Positions 45,601 to 56,247 of a stretch of DNA of 64,000 nt are shown in pieces. This DNA is from an uncultured Christensenella sp. (GTDB lineage Bacteria > Bacillota > Clostridia > Christensenellales > UBA3700): positions 29,367 to 93,366 of the forward strand of contig CAJTNW010000001.1 in assembly GCA_910577795.1 (NCBI GenBank), read 5' to 3'. How positions within the stretch are numbered: position 1 is the first letter of the stretch; every line of letters starts with the position of its first letter. Under the pieces are notes generated by a model that saw only the letters and a program-made list of their open reading frames with translations, had not been told where the DNA came from and did not search any database. A program made the translations under genes and the position numbers.

Positions 45601-48183
45601 TTATTCCTCTGTCACATTATTGTTTTCTTGCACTGCTGTATTTTCATTTTCTGCTACTTCCACAACACTATCTTCGCTTGCCTCGCCATCTAGTACTTGT
45701 TCTGCTGGCTCTTCCTCACTACGCGGTACAATAGTAAATGAAACAACTTTGCTACCCTCGTCTTTAAGTCTCATTAGTTTAACACCTTGAGTATTTCTTC
45801 CTATTTTGCTAATAGAATCTGCGTTAAGTCTAATTACTACTCCGTTATCCGCTAATATCATAACGTCTTCATCACTAGATACTAGTTTTAGGTTAACAAC
45901 ATTACCAGTTTTTTCGTTTAGCACACCAACTTTTATGCCTTTACCACCACGTGCTTGGAACCTATACTCGTCAATATCTGTCCTCTTTCCGTAGCCGTTT
46001 TCTGTAATTGTCAAAACGTCTGTATTTTCGCGAACTATAGTAGCATCAACCACAAACTCGCCTTTATCCAAACTTATTGATTTTACACCCATAGAAGACC
46101 TTCCAGTGTCACGTATATCTTGTTCATGGAATCTTATGCACTTACCACCAGTAGATGCAATGATAATCTCATTATCGCCGTCAGTGTGCATTGCACAAAT
46201 AAGTTCGTCACCCTCCTGCAATTTAATAGCAATTTTACCATTGCTTTGGATACGTTCAAATTCTGACAAATCTGTCTTTTTGATTAAGCCTTTTTTAGTT
46301 GCAAGCACTAAATAGCCCATACTTCCTGTTGCAAGTGGCAAAATAGCATTTATTCTTTCGCCATCTGCTAAGTTTAATAAGTTAACCATAGCACGTCCTT
46401 TTGCTGTTTTAGAGCCTTCAGGAATCATATATGCTTTTAGTCTGTAAACCTTACCAAAGTTAGAGAAGAATAAAATTGGTTCATGTGTGTTAGAATTAAA
46501 TACATTTTCCACAAAATCTTCATCTTTTGCTTTATGTGCAGTAACACCAACACCGCCACGACGTTGTGCTTTATACTCGTCTGTAGCCATTCTCTTTATA
46601 TAGCCTTGGTGAGTAAGACTAATAACTATATCTTCTTGCTCAATTAAATCTTCAATATCAATATCGTTATAGTCATAACTTAACTCACTTCTTCTTGGAG
46701 TATTGTATTTTTCTTTAATCTCAAGCATTTCTGTCTTGATAATTTCTTCTACTCTATGAGGGTTTGCTAAAATATCTTGATATTCTGTAATGTCTCTTTC
46801 TAGTTGTGCCAAGTTTTGTTCTAACTTATCTATTTCCAAATGAGTAAGTCTTTGTAACCTCATTTCCAAAATAGCATTGGCTTGTTTATCTGATAAAGCA
46901 AAAGCCTCCATCAATTTATTAGATGCGTCAACCTTGTCTTCAGATTTTTTGATAATTGCAACAACTTCGTCAATATTATTTAGTGCAATTACTAAACCTT
47001 TTAAAATATGCTCTCTTTCTAATGCTTTTTCCAAATCATATTGAGTTCTTCTTATTATAACTTGTTTTTGATGCTCAATATATGCAGACAAAATCTCCTT
47101 TAAATTCATAACTTTTGGAGTACCATCTATAAGTGCAAGCAAAATAATGCTGTTGCTTATTTGCAAACTTGTATGCTTGTACAACATATTTAATACAACT
47201 TGAGCCTGTGCATCTTTTTTAACATCAATAACAATTCTCATACCATCACGGTCAGACTGTTCTTGAATATCGCTTATGCCGTCAATTTTCTTTTGTTTTA
47301 CATAGTCAGCAATAGTCTCTATCAACTTTGCTTTGTTTACTTGATAAGGCAATTCTGTAATAACTATTCTTTGTCTTGAGCCATTATTAAAATCTTCTAT
47401 TTCTGCTCTAGCACGAAGTATAGCATTACCTTTACCTGTTCTGTAAGCCTTTTTAATACCACTTCTGCCCATTATCAAAGCACCTGTTGGATAATCTGGT
47501 GCAGGAATTAAATCAATAAGTTCCTCAATATCCATTTCTGGATTTTCCATAAGTGCAATTGTACCATCAATAACCTCACCTAGATTATGTGGTGGAATAG
47601 ATGTTGCCATACCAACCGCAATACCATCGCTACCATTAACCAAAAGGTTAGGATATCTTGCCGGCAATACTACTGGTTGCATTAATGTATCATCAAAGTT
47701 AGGATAGTAATCAACAGTCTTTTTGTCAATATCCCTAATCATTTCTGCAGCAATTTTACTCATTCTTGCCTCAGTGTAACGTTGTGCTGCTGGAGGGTCT
47801 CCATCCACACTACCAAAGTTACCATGACCATCAACTAATGGACAACGAATAGAAAAGTCTTGTGCAAGTCTTACTAATGCCTCATAAACTGCTGTATCGC
47901 CATGAGGGTGATATTTACCCAAAACGTCACCTACGATACGTGCACATTTACGATATGGCTTGTCTGAAGTTAATCCTAATTCGCTCATAGCATACAAAAT
48001 ACGTCTATGTACTGGTTTTAGACCATCACGAACATCTGGAATAGCACGTGATACATTTACTGCCATTGCATAAGCAATAAATGATTTTTTCATTTCATGT
48101 TCAATATTTATCTTTTTTATATTAGATTTATCAAGCATTTCAGATAAATCTTGTGCTTGTTTTTCCTTTTCTTTTTCTGACAT
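45601..48183 (-). CDS. gyrA: DNA gyrase subunit A
   Basis: 860-aa type II topoisomerase subunit that cuts and passes DNA. The catalytic Tyr is in [11 protein letters not shown]; the quinolone region reads [17 protein letters not shown], with Thr at the position equivalent to E. coli Ser83. The C-terminal pinwheel contains the GyrA box QARGGKG, which separates it from ParC. The last ~35 residues form an acidic tail ([17 protein letters not shown]...). SD AAGGAGG precedes the ATG. gyrB lies 9 nt upstream. Confidence 0.97.
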   Translation of the reverse strand: MSEKEKEKQAQDLSEMLDKSNIKKINIEHEMKKSFIAYAMAVNVSRAIPDVRDGLKPVHRRILYAMSELGLTSDKPYRKCARIVGDVLGKYHPHGDTAVYEALVRLAQDFSIRCPLVDGHGNFGSVDGDPPAAQRYTEARMSKIAAEMIRDIDKKTVDYYPNFDDTLMQPVVLPARYPNLLVNGSDGIAVGMATSIPPHNLGEVIDGTIALMENPEMDIEELIDLIPAPDYPTGALIMGRSGIKKAYRTGKGNAILRARAEIEDFNNGSRQRIVITELPYQVNKAKLIETIADYVKQKKIDGISDIQEQSDRDGMRIVIDVKKDAQAQVVLNMLYKHTSLQISNSIILLALIDGTPKVMNLKEILSAYIEHQKQVIIRRTQYDLEKALEREHILKGLVIALNNIDEVVAIIKKSEDKVDASNKLMEAFALSDKQANAILEMRLQRLTHLEIDKLEQNLAQLERDITEYQDILANPHRVEEIIKTEMLEIKEKYNTPRRSELSYDYNDIDIEDLIEQEDIVISLTHQGYIKRMATDEYKAQRRGGVGVTAHKAKDEDFVENVFNSNTHEPILFFSNFGKVYRLKAYMIPEGSKTAKGRAMVNLLNLADGERINAILPLATGSMGYLVLATKKGLIKKTDLSEFERIQSNGKIAIKLQEGDELICAMHTDGDNEIIIASTGGKCIRFHEQDIRDTGRSSMGVKSISLDKGEFVVDATIVRENTDVLTITENGYGKRTDIDEYRFQARGGKGIKVGVLNEKTGNVVNLKLVSSDEDVMILADNGVVIRLNADSISKIGRNTQGVKLMRLKDEGSKVVSFTIVPRSEEEPAEQVLDGEASEDSVVEVAENENTAVQENNNVTEE

Positions 48184-48192
48184 AACTCCTCC

Positions 48193-50094
48193 TTACACGT
48201 CAAGTTCGCCTGCTAAAGTAGCATTTTGCTCAATAAATTGTCTTCTAAGTTCTGGCTCGTCACCCATAAGCATTGTAAATACTTGGTCTGCATCTTTTGC
48301 CTCTTCCATACTTACTTGCAATAGAGTTCTTGTTTCTGGGTTCATTGTTGTTTCCCACAATTGCTCCGCATTCATTTCGCCCAAACCTTTATATCTTTGC
48401 AATTCGCCCTTACGGTCTATACTTTGCATATACTCTTCCAATGACTCGTCATCGTAAAAATATTTTTCGTTTTTACCACCTCTTGAAACTTTATATAGTG
48501 GTGGTTGTGCTGCGTATACGTGACCTTGTTCAAGCACTGGACGCATATATCTATAAAAGAAAGTTAACAATAAAATTCTTATATGGCTACCATCTACATC
48601 AGCATCTGTCATACAAATAATTCTGTCATATCTAAGTTTAGAAACATCGCAGTCCTCTAATATTCCGCAACCAAAGGCTGTTATCATATTTTTAATTTCT
48701 TCACTTTCCAAAACTTTATTAAGTCTAACTTTTTCAACATTAAGGATTTTACCTCTAAGTGGCATAATCGCTTGAAATCTTCTATCTCTACCTTGTTTTG
48801 CAGTACCGCCCGCTGAGTCACCCTCAACAAGATATACTTCGCAAAGTTTACTATTTTTTTCTGTACAATCAGCCAATTTACCAGGAAGAGTTGTAGATTC
48901 CAAGAAAGACTTTCTTTTTGTCAAATCTCTTGCGTTTCTTGCCGCCTCTCTTGCCTTTTTAGCAGTAATAGAGCGAAGTACTAAGTCTTTAGTTATCTTA
49001 GGATTTTCTTCCAAGAAAGAACCAAAAGATTCAGACACAGCATCTGCAACAACCTTACGCATAAAACTATTGCCTAGTTTTGTTTTTGTTTGACCTTCAA
49101 ATTGTGGGTCTGTTAGTTTTACACTTACAACTGCAACCAAACCTTCACGGCAGTCATCACCACTTAATTTTTCGTCATTTTTCAAAATATTAAGAGTTTT
49201 GCCATAGTCGTTAAACAATTTTGTTATAGTGTTTTTAAAACCATCAACATGAGTACCACCCTCTTCAGTATGAATGTTGTTAGCATAAGAATATATATTT
49301 TCGCTATAAGAATCATTATATTGCAAAGCAATTTCTACTTGATAATCGTCTGCCATAATGCTCATATAATAAGGCTCTGCAAGCAATGCATCTTTTTTAT
49401 TTAACTCATTAACATATTCTTTAATTCCACCTTCATAATGAATAAAGTCTTCTTGCTCTTTGCCCTCACGGCTATCTTTTAAAGTAATTTTTAAACCTTT
49501 ATTTAAAAAAGCAAGTTCTTTTAATCTATGCAATAATCTAGGGTACTGAAACTCCACTGTTTCAAAAATTGTATCGTCTGGCATAAATACAATTTTAGTA
49601 CCAGTTTTATCAGTTTCGCCAACAACTTTTAACGCAGTTTGAGCAACACCTCTATTATATGTTTGGTGGAATTTTTTACCATTTTGGCAAACTTCAACAT
49701 CTAACCACTCAGACAAAGCATTAACCGCAGATATACCTACACCATGCAAACCACCAGAAAACTTGTAGCCACCGCCACCAAATTTACCACCAGCATGCAA
49801 TTTAGTCAAAACTACCTCAACAGCAGATTTACCTTCCTTTTCAATGATACCGGTAGGGATACCTCTACCATTATCTTCAACAGAAATTGCACCATCTTTA
49901 GTGATTTCTACATTAATCAAATTACAGTATCCAGCCATTGCCTCGTCAATACTATTGTCAACAACCTCAATAACCAAATGATGCAACCCGCGCTCGTCTG
50001 TAGAGCCAATATACATACCTGGTCTTTTACGAACTGGTTCTAATCCTTCAAGCACTTGTATAGCAGATTGGTCATAATTTTTTTGCTCGCTCAT
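48193..50094 (-). CDS. gyrB: DNA gyrase subunit B
   Basis: 633-aa ATPase subunit of gyrase. The GHKL site is [13 protein letters not shown] and [33 protein letters not shown] follows; the Toprim metal site is [17 protein letters not shown] and [11 protein letters not shown]; the C-terminus has [28 protein letters not shown] precedes the ATG at 50094. It leads the gyrBA operon on the minus strand, about 9.5 kb left of dnaA. Confidence 0.97.
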   Translation of the reverse strand: MSEQKNYDQSAIQVLEGLEPVRKRPGMYIGSTDERGLHHLVIEVVDNSIDEAMAGYCNLINVEITKDGAISVEDNGRGIPTGIIEKEGKSAVEVVLTKLHAGGKFGGGGYKFSGGLHGVGISAVNALSEWLDVEVCQNGKKFHQTYNRGVAQTALKVVGETDKTGTKIVFMPDDTIFETVEFQYPRLLHRLKELAFLNKGLKITLKDSREGKEQEDFIHYEGGIKEYVNELNKKDALLAEPYYMSIMADDYQVEIALQYNDSYSENIYSYANNIHTEEGGTHVDGFKNTITKLFNDYGKTLNILKNDEKLSGDDCREGLVAVVSVKLTDPQFEGQTKTKLGNSFMRKVVADAVSESFGSFLEENPKITKDLVLRSITAKKAREAARNARDLTKRKSFLESTTLPGKLADCTEKNSKLCEVYLVEGDSAGGTAKQGRDRRFQAIMPLRGKILNVEKVRLNKVLESEEIKNMITAFGCGILEDCDVSKLRYDRIICMTDADVDGSHIRILLLTFFYRYMRPVLEQGHVYAAQPPLYKVSRGGKNEKYFYDDESLEEYMQSIDRKGELQRYKGLGEMNAEQLWETTMNPETRTLLQVSMEEAKDADQVFTMLMGDEPELRRQFIEQNATLAGELDV

Positions 50095-50153
50095 AAATAT
50101 CTCCTTTGCAAAAATTGTACATTTATTTAATAATACTTTTAATCAAAATCCCT

Positions 50154-50214
50154 CGCGTGCGTGTACGCACGTGCGTATTAGTTATATTATACCACGCATT
50201 AAGTAAAATTACAA
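50154..50214 (-). promoter_or_regulatory. gyrBA promoter with alternating pyrimidine-purine tract at +1
   Basis: On the minus strand, TTGTAA (50214-50209), 17 nt, extended TGG-TATAAT (-10 at 50191-50186); start expected near 50179. From 50178 down to 50154 every base alternates pyrimidine and purine, and the tract is GC-rich with nested dyads (GTGCGT 50157-50162, ACGCAC 50165-50170, GTGCGT 50171-50176). The rest of the 50.2-50.57 kb gap shows nothing I recognise. Confidence 0.75.
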
Positions 50215-50577
50215 TAGAAAACCTGTAAAAACTTGTCTTTTATTAAAGTTTTTTCGCAAAACTTACGTTTATTATGCTTTATTTCGCCTTTAAATGGCTT
50301 TATATTGAATTTTTAGGTGTTTTTAATATATTTCTTAGGATTAAAACATCTTTCTTTATACTGCATATCTACGGCTTTTATAATAATCAATAAATTTTAA
50401 AAAATAATAATTTATCCAAAATTTTTCAAATTTAAATTTTACACATATTTAACAAAATCAATGCTTTTTGCAGGAACTTGTGTAAAAATACGAATGTTTT
50501 TTATTGGAATAGCAATATTTTTTTGTGATTTTTAAATTTTTTAACCTTAATAAACTCTAAATAAAAACAAATTAATC

Positions 50578-50606
50578 TTGACCTTTATTTTATAATATTG
50601 TATAAT
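50578..50606 (+). promoter_or_regulatory. Promoter of the alpha-galactosidase gene
   Basis: TTGACC (50578-50583), 17 nt, TATAAT (50601-50606), 30 nt before the ATG at 50637. Confidence 0.75.
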
Positions 50607-50636
50607 AAAAATATTAGTATTTATAGAGGTAAAATT

Positions 50637-52289
50637 ATGAATAATAAGTATTCTTTTGATATTGTCTACAAAGTTGGCAATAAAAAATATTCTTGCACAA
50701 GTACAGAGTGTGACCATTTTTCTTTGGTTTTATCTGAAAAAGACAATGTGTTATCACTTTCTATACTACCAAAAGGTGCAGTTTCTTTTGAAAAGTTTAA
50801 TATTATCACTCCTTACGCATTTAATAATAACAATAAGATTTTTGTTAATGGATATCAAAGTTGGACAGATAGTATGGAATATGAGCCATCTTGGAAAATG
50901 ACTGAACTTTCTCGTTCAATGGAATTTTATATAAAACATTCGTTTGGTAAAAGCATGGGACTTGCAAAATCTGGCGATAGTACTTTTTGGAGTTTTCCTA
51001 GAAAATCTGGTGTATTTTATGGCTGGTCTTATGGTTATGTGCGTACTGAAAACAATATAGATATTTTTGGTAGCCTTACCGAAAAATATGGTTATACAGT
51101 AGTAACTTTTGACTGCAACACAAATAATATCATAATTTCAAAAGAGTTAGAAGGTGTTACTTATACAAAAGAAAGCAAACTTTTAGAATTTGCTTTTGTT
51201 AGCGGAGAATATGACACTGCTTTTGACGAATACTTTAAGTTAATTGGTATCCCTTGCAGAGAAACTAAAAGACGTTGTGGCTACACTACATGGTACAACT
51301 ACTATGGCAATATTACAGAAGCAATAGTAAACAACGATTTGGGTAGTATTGTAAATCAAGATACTAAATTTGACTGTTTTCAAATTGATGATGGTTACCA
51401 ACAAGCAATTGGTGACTGGCTAATTACTGACAAAAAGAAATTCCCTAACGGAATGAAAGTTATTGCAGATAATATACATAAAAGCGGTATGATAGCAGGA
51501 CTTTGGCTTGCACCTTTTGCTGGTGTACCACACTCTGAATTATTTAAAAATCATCCAGACTGGTTTATAAAAGACAAAAAAGGTAGACCTTATAAAACTG
51601 GGCATAACTGGGGAGGTTTTTATTCTCTTGATATTTACAATGAAGGCGCTAGAGAATATATAAAACACTGCTTTGATGTTGTACTAAACGAATGGGGATA
51701 TGATTTAGTTAAACTAGACTTTTTGTATGGTGCATGCGTTTTACCTATGCACAACAAAAGCCGTGGCGAGATTATGACAGATGCAATGGATTTTATCCGT
51801 GAATGTGTAGGCGATAAAATGATATTAGGTTGCGGTGTCCCTATGTTCCCTGCTTTTGGCAAAGTTGACTATTGCAGAATTGGTGCAGATATTACTGAGA
51901 ATTGGGTAAATAAAAATACTATACGCGAAGACTGCTCTAACCCTCACGCAACTTCAAACTCAATTTTTAGACGTCACTTAGATGGCAGAGCATGGATGAA
52001 TGACCCTGACGTATTTTTCTTACGTGAAGAAAATATGAAAATGACATTTGACCAAAGATTATTGATAGCAAAAATAAACTCTATTTTTGGTAGTCTACTA
52101 TTTATATCTGACGATATTAAAAATTATAATAACAAACAAAAGCAAGCACTTATTGATACTTTTGCAAACAAAGATATAAATGTTAAAAAAGCAGAGTTTA
52201 GTAAAAAAGATATTATAAAAGTAGATTATATTGAAGATGGACAAGAAAAATCTTTTTCATTTAATATAAGAAACGGCGAACAATACTAA
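50637..52289 (+). CDS. Glycoside hydrolase family 36 (alpha-galactosidase-like)
   Basis: 550-aa cytoplasmic enzyme (no signal peptide). An N-terminal beta-sandwich (NGYQSWTDSMEYEP) precedes the GH-D clan barrel: GYTTWYNYYGNI, FQIDDGYQQAIGDW, GLWLAPFAG, the nucleophile segment YDLVKLDFLYGACV and the acid/base region CRIGADITENW. This fits release of alpha-linked galactose. I start at the ATG at 50637 (SD AGAGGT), not the frame start at 50598. The next gene is a GPH transporter in the same direction, so the pair likely imports and cleaves an alpha-galactoside. Confidence 0.85.
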   Translation: MNNKYSFDIVYKVGNKKYSCTSTECDHFSLVLSEKDNVLSLSILPKGAVSFEKFNIITPYAFNNNNKIFVNGYQSWTDSMEYEPSWKMTELSRSMEFYIKHSFGKSMGLAKSGDSTFWSFPRKSGVFYGWSYGYVRTENNIDIFGSLTEKYGYTVVTFDCNTNNIIISKELEGVTYTKESKLLEFAFVSGEYDTAFDEYFKLIGIPCRETKRRCGYTTWYNYYGNITEAIVNNDLGSIVNQDTKFDCFQIDDGYQQAIGDWLITDKKKFPNGMKVIADNIHKSGMIAGLWLAPFAGVPHSELFKNHPDWFIKDKKGRPYKTGHNWGGFYSLDIYNEGAREYIKHCFDVVLNEWGYDLVKLDFLYGACVLPMHNKSRGEIMTDAMDFIRECVGDKMILGCGVPMFPAFGKVDYCRIGADITENWVNKNTIREDCSNPHATSNSIFRRHLDGRAWMNDPDVFFLREENMKMTFDQRLLIAKINSIFGSLLFISDDIKNYNNKQKQALIDTFANKDINVKKAEFSKKDIIKVDYIEDGQEKSFSFNIRNGEQY

Positions 52290-52303
52290 CAATTAAAAAT
52301 CTA

Positions 52304-52341
52304 ACTTTCAGATGCAATTTTGTATTTGAAGGTATTTTTAT
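52304..52341 (+). terminator. Terminator after the GH36 gene
   Basis: ACTTTCAGATGCA (52304-52316) pairs with TGTATTTGAAGGT (to 52333), with G-U pairs and a short loop, followed by ATTTTTATG. It may be leaky. A CGATTTTTG motif lies at 52425-52433 inside a small GC hairpin. Confidence 0.55.
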
Positions 52342-52498
52342 GCAATTTTATTAATTAATGAAAAAATAATTATATATTTTTAATATTATCATAATAAAAA
52401 TTGCTTAAAAATTAAAGAACCGCTCAAAAATCGCGGGTAATTAATATTTTGTACAAAAATTATACTAAAATAAATTTTCTTTTTTCTTGGGAGGAATT

Positions 52499-55000
52499 AT
52501 GAAAGAAAAAATTCAAAAAGGGTTTTTAACTCTACGAAAATACTGGTCAAGACCTCAAAAAGGACAATTTGTCGCATACAAGGAAATTGCCGGTTTTAGT
52601 GTTGGTGGAATGGGTGTAAAATCTTTTGCCTCATTGGTATCATTTATGAACTTGGCTGCAACCTGTTTATTTACAGCAGTCGTTTATGGATTATCGCCTA
52701 ATGAGATTATGATACTATTCCTTATCACCAATGTAGGTGTCGGTGTGCTTAAAACTCCTATTATCAGTTGGCTACAGGATAGAACAAACACCCCTATCGG
52801 AAAGTTTAGGCCATACTTGATTTGGGCAGGCATACCTTGCGTGCTTGCAGTTATTGGACTAACTTGGCTTGTTCCTATTCCGGGTTGGATATTGCCTGCA
52901 GGTCAACCTAACAAAGCATTAACCATGACTATGCTTTGTATATTCTTAAACATTCTTATTATTGCGCAACAATTATTAAATAATGCTTATATGGGTATTT
53001 CGCAAACAATAAGTCCACTATCATCTGAGCGAACAAAAATAATGGGCTTTTCTGAATTTCTTGGTAATCTTGGACCAAGTATAATTCAAGCCGCACTGCC
53101 AATTTGTGGTTTGTGCTTTGCCACTAAAGAAAATGCAATGACTAACGTATGGACTTATCGTGTATTTATGCCTATATTTGCAATAATCGGTTTTGGTTTA
53201 GGCTTGATAGTTTTATATACATCAAAAGAGCGTACAACTAATACCGACTCTATGGAAAATATTAAGACTAAAGAGACCAAAGAAAACAAACTTAGTTTCT
53301 TTACAAGTTTAAAACTTCTTAGTAAAAATAAAGAGTTCTGGCTTGTAACAATAAGCAAATTTTTTGATGGATTTAAAGGATGGCTTACATTGCTATTACC
53401 TTGGATTTGTGCCTTTCAATTGCGAGACACTGCTATTCAAGGTGTTGTTCAAACAATTGTAAGTTTTGGGTTTACTCCAGGAATTATTCTTGCTCCACTT
53501 TTAATAAAATGGCTAGGCAGTCGTGGTTCAGGTGTAATATTCCACGCACTAAATGCTGCCGCTGCTCTTTTAATGCTATTTACATATAAAAGCGGTGTTG
53601 TTGTGATGCTTATATGTTTGTTCCTATACAACTTTGCATTAGGTCCACAATACATTATTCAAAACACTATTATGTCCGATGGTTTTGACTTTCAACAAGA
53701 TAGGGACAACGTCCGCCTAGAAGGATTTGCTCAAAACTTCCAATTAATGATTTCTACTTTAGGTACTGTTGCCTCTACTCTAGCATTTACTATAATATGT
53801 AATAAATATAATGTAGGCACAGTCACTAATGCTAACGCAGATTACAGTATGCTTATTGACCCAGCAATTAGAAATCCTTTTTATGGTGATTTAATATTAC
53901 TTGTTGTAATTGCAAGTTTACTTGCTGCAATTCCTTTTATATTTGTTACATTAAACAGAAACAAAATGACCATTATAAGAGAAAATTTGGATAGAAAAAA
54001 AGTTATTGCTGACAATCATCTAGAAAATGCTACTCCTGAACAAATTGAAGAAGCATACAACAACTTCCTTGCTGCAAAAGAGGCTGAAAGACAAGCAGAA
54101 ATTGCTTTGGCAGAAAAAGAAAAAGCCAAAATTGCAGAAAATCAAAACGAAGAAACTCTTGCAAGCATAGTTGCAGAACAAAAGGCTTTGAGTGCAAGAA
54201 AAAAAGTTTTTGTTGCAGAATGGAAAGTAAAAGCAACTGCAGAACATGAAGAAATTGTTGCTGCAGCAAAAAAAGAAATTGAAAATGCAAAATCTACTTA
54301 CACTCAAAAAATTAATGATTATAAAAAATTATTATCTGACAAAGAACTTGTTGATAAATATAAAACTGATGCTATTCAAATAAAAATTGACTGCGACGAA
54401 AAAATTAAAAATTACAGGTCCGAAAAAGAAAATAAACTTATTGCAGAAACTGCTCGTTTTGAAGAAGATAAAGTAAAAATTGCTAGTTTAAAAGCAGAAC
54501 TTGTGACTATTAAGACTGAACATAAAGTTAAACTTAATGATTATAAAGATAATTATAACAAAACAACTAAACCAGAACTAGATAGTTTAAATAACAAACT
54601 TAAAGTCACAACTGACAAGACTGCAAAAGAAGAATTAATTAAAGAGATAAAAAATACTAAAAAAGCAGCAAAAGTTGAAAAACGTGATATTATTAAAGAA
54701 TATAAAACTAAAAAATATGAAATTATTAACAATATCGACCGTCTGTCTTTTGCTCATTCTTCTGCAATTAGTCAAATATCAGTTGAGTTTAATAAGCAAA
54801 TGGATGCTATAGAAAAAGAAAAACGCAATGCTAATAAACTAAAAGCAATGAAAAAAGAGATAATCCAAAACAAAAAAACTGTTATTGCTGAGGCTAAACA
54901 CAAATCACAAAGTATTAAACTATGGCTAAATGTTTTGGCTAATGAGGCTTTTGCAAAACTTATTACAGAAGAAACTTTAAATTCTGTTACTACCGAATAA
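52499..55000 (+). CDS. GPH-family sugar transporter with a ~330-aa coiled-coil C-terminal domain
   Basis: 833 aa. Residues ~20-490 are a twelve-TM GPH/MelB-type symporter (ISWLQDRTNTPIGKFRPYLIW; SDGFDFQQDRDNVRLEGF). After NRNKMTIIRENLDRKKVI comes a long Lys/Glu/Ala-rich, coiled-coil-prone cytoplasmic extension (~500-833) that normal MelB proteins lack; it differs from the PTS IIA-like tails of lactose permeases such as LacS. It follows the GH36 gene, which suggests alpha-galactoside import. SD GGGAGG precedes the ATG at 52499; four earlier codons are unlikely. Confidence 0.85.
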   Translation: MKEKIQKGFLTLRKYWSRPQKGQFVAYKEIAGFSVGGMGVKSFASLVSFMNLAATCLFTAVVYGLSPNEIMILFLITNVGVGVLKTPIISWLQDRTNTPIGKFRPYLIWAGIPCVLAVIGLTWLVPIPGWILPAGQPNKALTMTMLCIFLNILIIAQQLLNNAYMGISQTISPLSSERTKIMGFSEFLGNLGPSIIQAALPICGLCFATKENAMTNVWTYRVFMPIFAIIGFGLGLIVLYTSKERTTNTDSMENIKTKETKENKLSFFTSLKLLSKNKEFWLVTISKFFDGFKGWLTLLLPWICAFQLRDTAIQGVVQTIVSFGFTPGIILAPLLIKWLGSRGSGVIFHALNAAAALLMLFTYKSGVVVMLICLFLYNFALGPQYIIQNTIMSDGFDFQQDRDNVRLEGFAQNFQLMISTLGTVASTLAFTIICNKYNVGTVTNANADYSMLIDPAIRNPFYGDLILLVVIASLLAAIPFIFVTLNRNKMTIIRENLDRKKVIADNHLENATPEQIEEAYNNFLAAKEAERQAEIALAEKEKAKIAENQNEETLASIVAEQKALSARKKVFVAEWKVKATAEHEEIVAAAKKEIENAKSTYTQKINDYKKLLSDKELVDKYKTDAIQIKIDCDEKIKNYRSEKENKLIAETARFEEDKVKIASLKAELVTIKTEHKVKLNDYKDNYNKTTKPELDSLNNKLKVTTDKTAKEELIKEIKNTKKAAKVEKRDIIKEYKTKKYEIINNIDRLSFAHSSAISQISVEFNKQMDAIEKEKRNANKLKAMKKEIIQNKKTVIAEAKHKSQSIKLWLNVLANEAFAKLITEETLNSVTTE

Positions 55001-55008
55001 TTATAATT

Positions 55009-55068
55009 AGAGTTGCATATTGTGAATTGGCTATATCTCTAGTACTTCACTACTGCAACTCTTTTAAT
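55009..55068 (+). terminator. Nested stem-loop after the transporter
   Basis: Outer stem AGAGTTGCA (55009-55017) / TGCAACTCT (55054-55062), inner stem GTGAA / TTCAC (55022-55026 and ~55046-55050), then TTTT. It may act as terminator or as a small structured RNA. Confidence 0.5.
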
Positions 55069-55114
55069 TTGGTATAAAAATATGAAAAATCCGCACGAAA
55101 ATCGACCTAAAAAA

Positions 55115-55149
55115 TAAAAAATACCTGTTTTTTAACAGGTATTTTTTTA
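55115..55149. terminator. Terminator between transporter and upp
   Basis: AAAAAATACCTGTT pairs with AACAGGTATTTTTT (55134-55147), with T-runs in both directions; the arm ends at the upp stop. Confidence 0.85.
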
Positions 55150-55776
55150 ATTTGTTCCAAATATTCTATCCCCAGCATCTCCTAAACCTGGCAATATATA
55201 ACCTTTGCTATTTAACTCTCTATCTACTTTTGCAATATATACCTCTACGTCAGGATGTTCCTTTGCTATTTTTTCTACACCCTCTGGCACTGCTAAAATA
55301 TTAAGCATTTTTATGTTTTTTACTCCTCTATTTTTTAGTGCAGTAATTGCTGCACAAGCAGAGCCACCTGTTGCAAGCATAGGGTCTAGTAAAATTACCA
55401 TTTTATCTTGTATACCTTCTGGTAACTTACACATATACTCAACAGGCTCTAGTGTTTCTTCATTTCTCGCAATACCAATATGCCCAACTTTTACAGATGG
55501 TAACATTGCAGTTACACCATTAACCATACCTAACCCTGCCCTTAAAATAGGAACAATAACAATGCTATTTTCTACAATTACTGTTTGCGCTACTTCTTCC
55601 AGCGGAGTTTTAACTATTATCTTTTTTATTGGGGCATCTTTTAATACTTCCAAAGTCATAAGCATTGCTATTTCTTCAATAACTTCTCTAAATTGCTTTG
55701 TTTTAGTATTTTCGTCTCTTAATATTGCTATCTTGTGTTCTATTAAAATATGATTTAGCAAATGTATATTTTTCAT
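55147..55776 (-). CDS. upp: Uracil phosphoribosyltransferase
   Basis: 209-aa pyrimidine salvage enzyme (uracil plus PRPP gives UMP). Visible are VPILRAGLGMVNG, the PRPP loop LLDPMLATGGSACAA and the uracil-binding C-terminus KGYILPGLGDAGDRIFGTN. Full length. SD AAAGGAAT precedes the ATG at 55776. It lies 15 nt after rplI, in one operon with rplI and the SDR gene. Confidence 0.96.
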   Translation of the reverse strand: MKNIHLLNHILIEHKIAILRDENTKTKQFREVIEEIAMLMTLEVLKDAPIKKIIVKTPLEEVAQTVIVENSIVIVPILRAGLGMVNGVTAMLPSVKVGHIGIARNEETLEPVEYMCKLPEGIQDKMVILLDPMLATGGSACAAITALKNRGVKNIKMLNILAVPEGVEKIAKEHPDVEVYIAKVDRELNSKGYILPGLGDAGDRIFGTN

Positions 55777-55791
55777 TACTATTCCTTTAAA

Positions 55792-56235
55792 TTACTTTTT
55801 TATTACATTGATATTTATTTTTGCTGTTACATTTGCATATACTTTAACTTCAACATTAAATACACCATAAGATTTAATTGGTTCTTTAATATTAACTTTT
55901 TTCTTATCAATATCATATCCGCTTTTTAGCAAAGCCTCACTTATTTCTTTTGCAGTAACAGAGCCAAACATTTTGCCATTTTCACCACATGCTATTTCAA
56001 CTACAATAGTGTTACCATTAAGTCTTTCTGCTAGTTTAATTGCCTCTTGTTTTTCTAACTCTAATCTTCTTTGCTCACTTGCCTTTTTTTGATTTGTCTC
56101 ATTAATAATTTGATTAGTTGCTTGTACAGCCATCTTCTTTTTAATCAAAAAATTCTTAGCATATCCGTCATTAACTTCAATGATATCGCCTTTTTTACCA
56201 TGTGACTTTACATCTTGCAATAATAAAATTTTCAT
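55792..56235 (-). CDS. rplI: 50S ribosomal protein L9
   Basis: 147-aa large-subunit protein. The N-terminal MKILLLQDVKSHGKKGDIIEVNDGYAKNFLIKKKMA is the L9 signature, followed by the long connecting helix and a C-terminal domain (GKMFGSVTAKEISEALLKSG). SD AAAGGAG precedes the ATG. Confidence 0.96.
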   Translation of the reverse strand: MKILLLQDVKSHGKKGDIIEVNDGYAKNFLIKKKMAVQATNQIINETNQKKASEQRRLELEKQEAIKLAERLNGNTIVVEIACGENGKMFGSVTAKEISEALLKSGYDIDKKKVNIKEPIKSYGVFNVEVKVYANVTAKININVIKK

Positions 56236-56247
56236 ATATTTCTCCTT

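Noticed and set aside
45601..48183. Assignment as ParC (topoisomerase IV)
   Set aside because: The GyrA box QARGGKG and the adjacent gyrB identify gyrase.
50215..50577. Gap upstream of the GH36 gene, searched for a riboswitch or small gene
   Set aside because: Only AT-rich sequence without a stable fold or a coding frame with SD.
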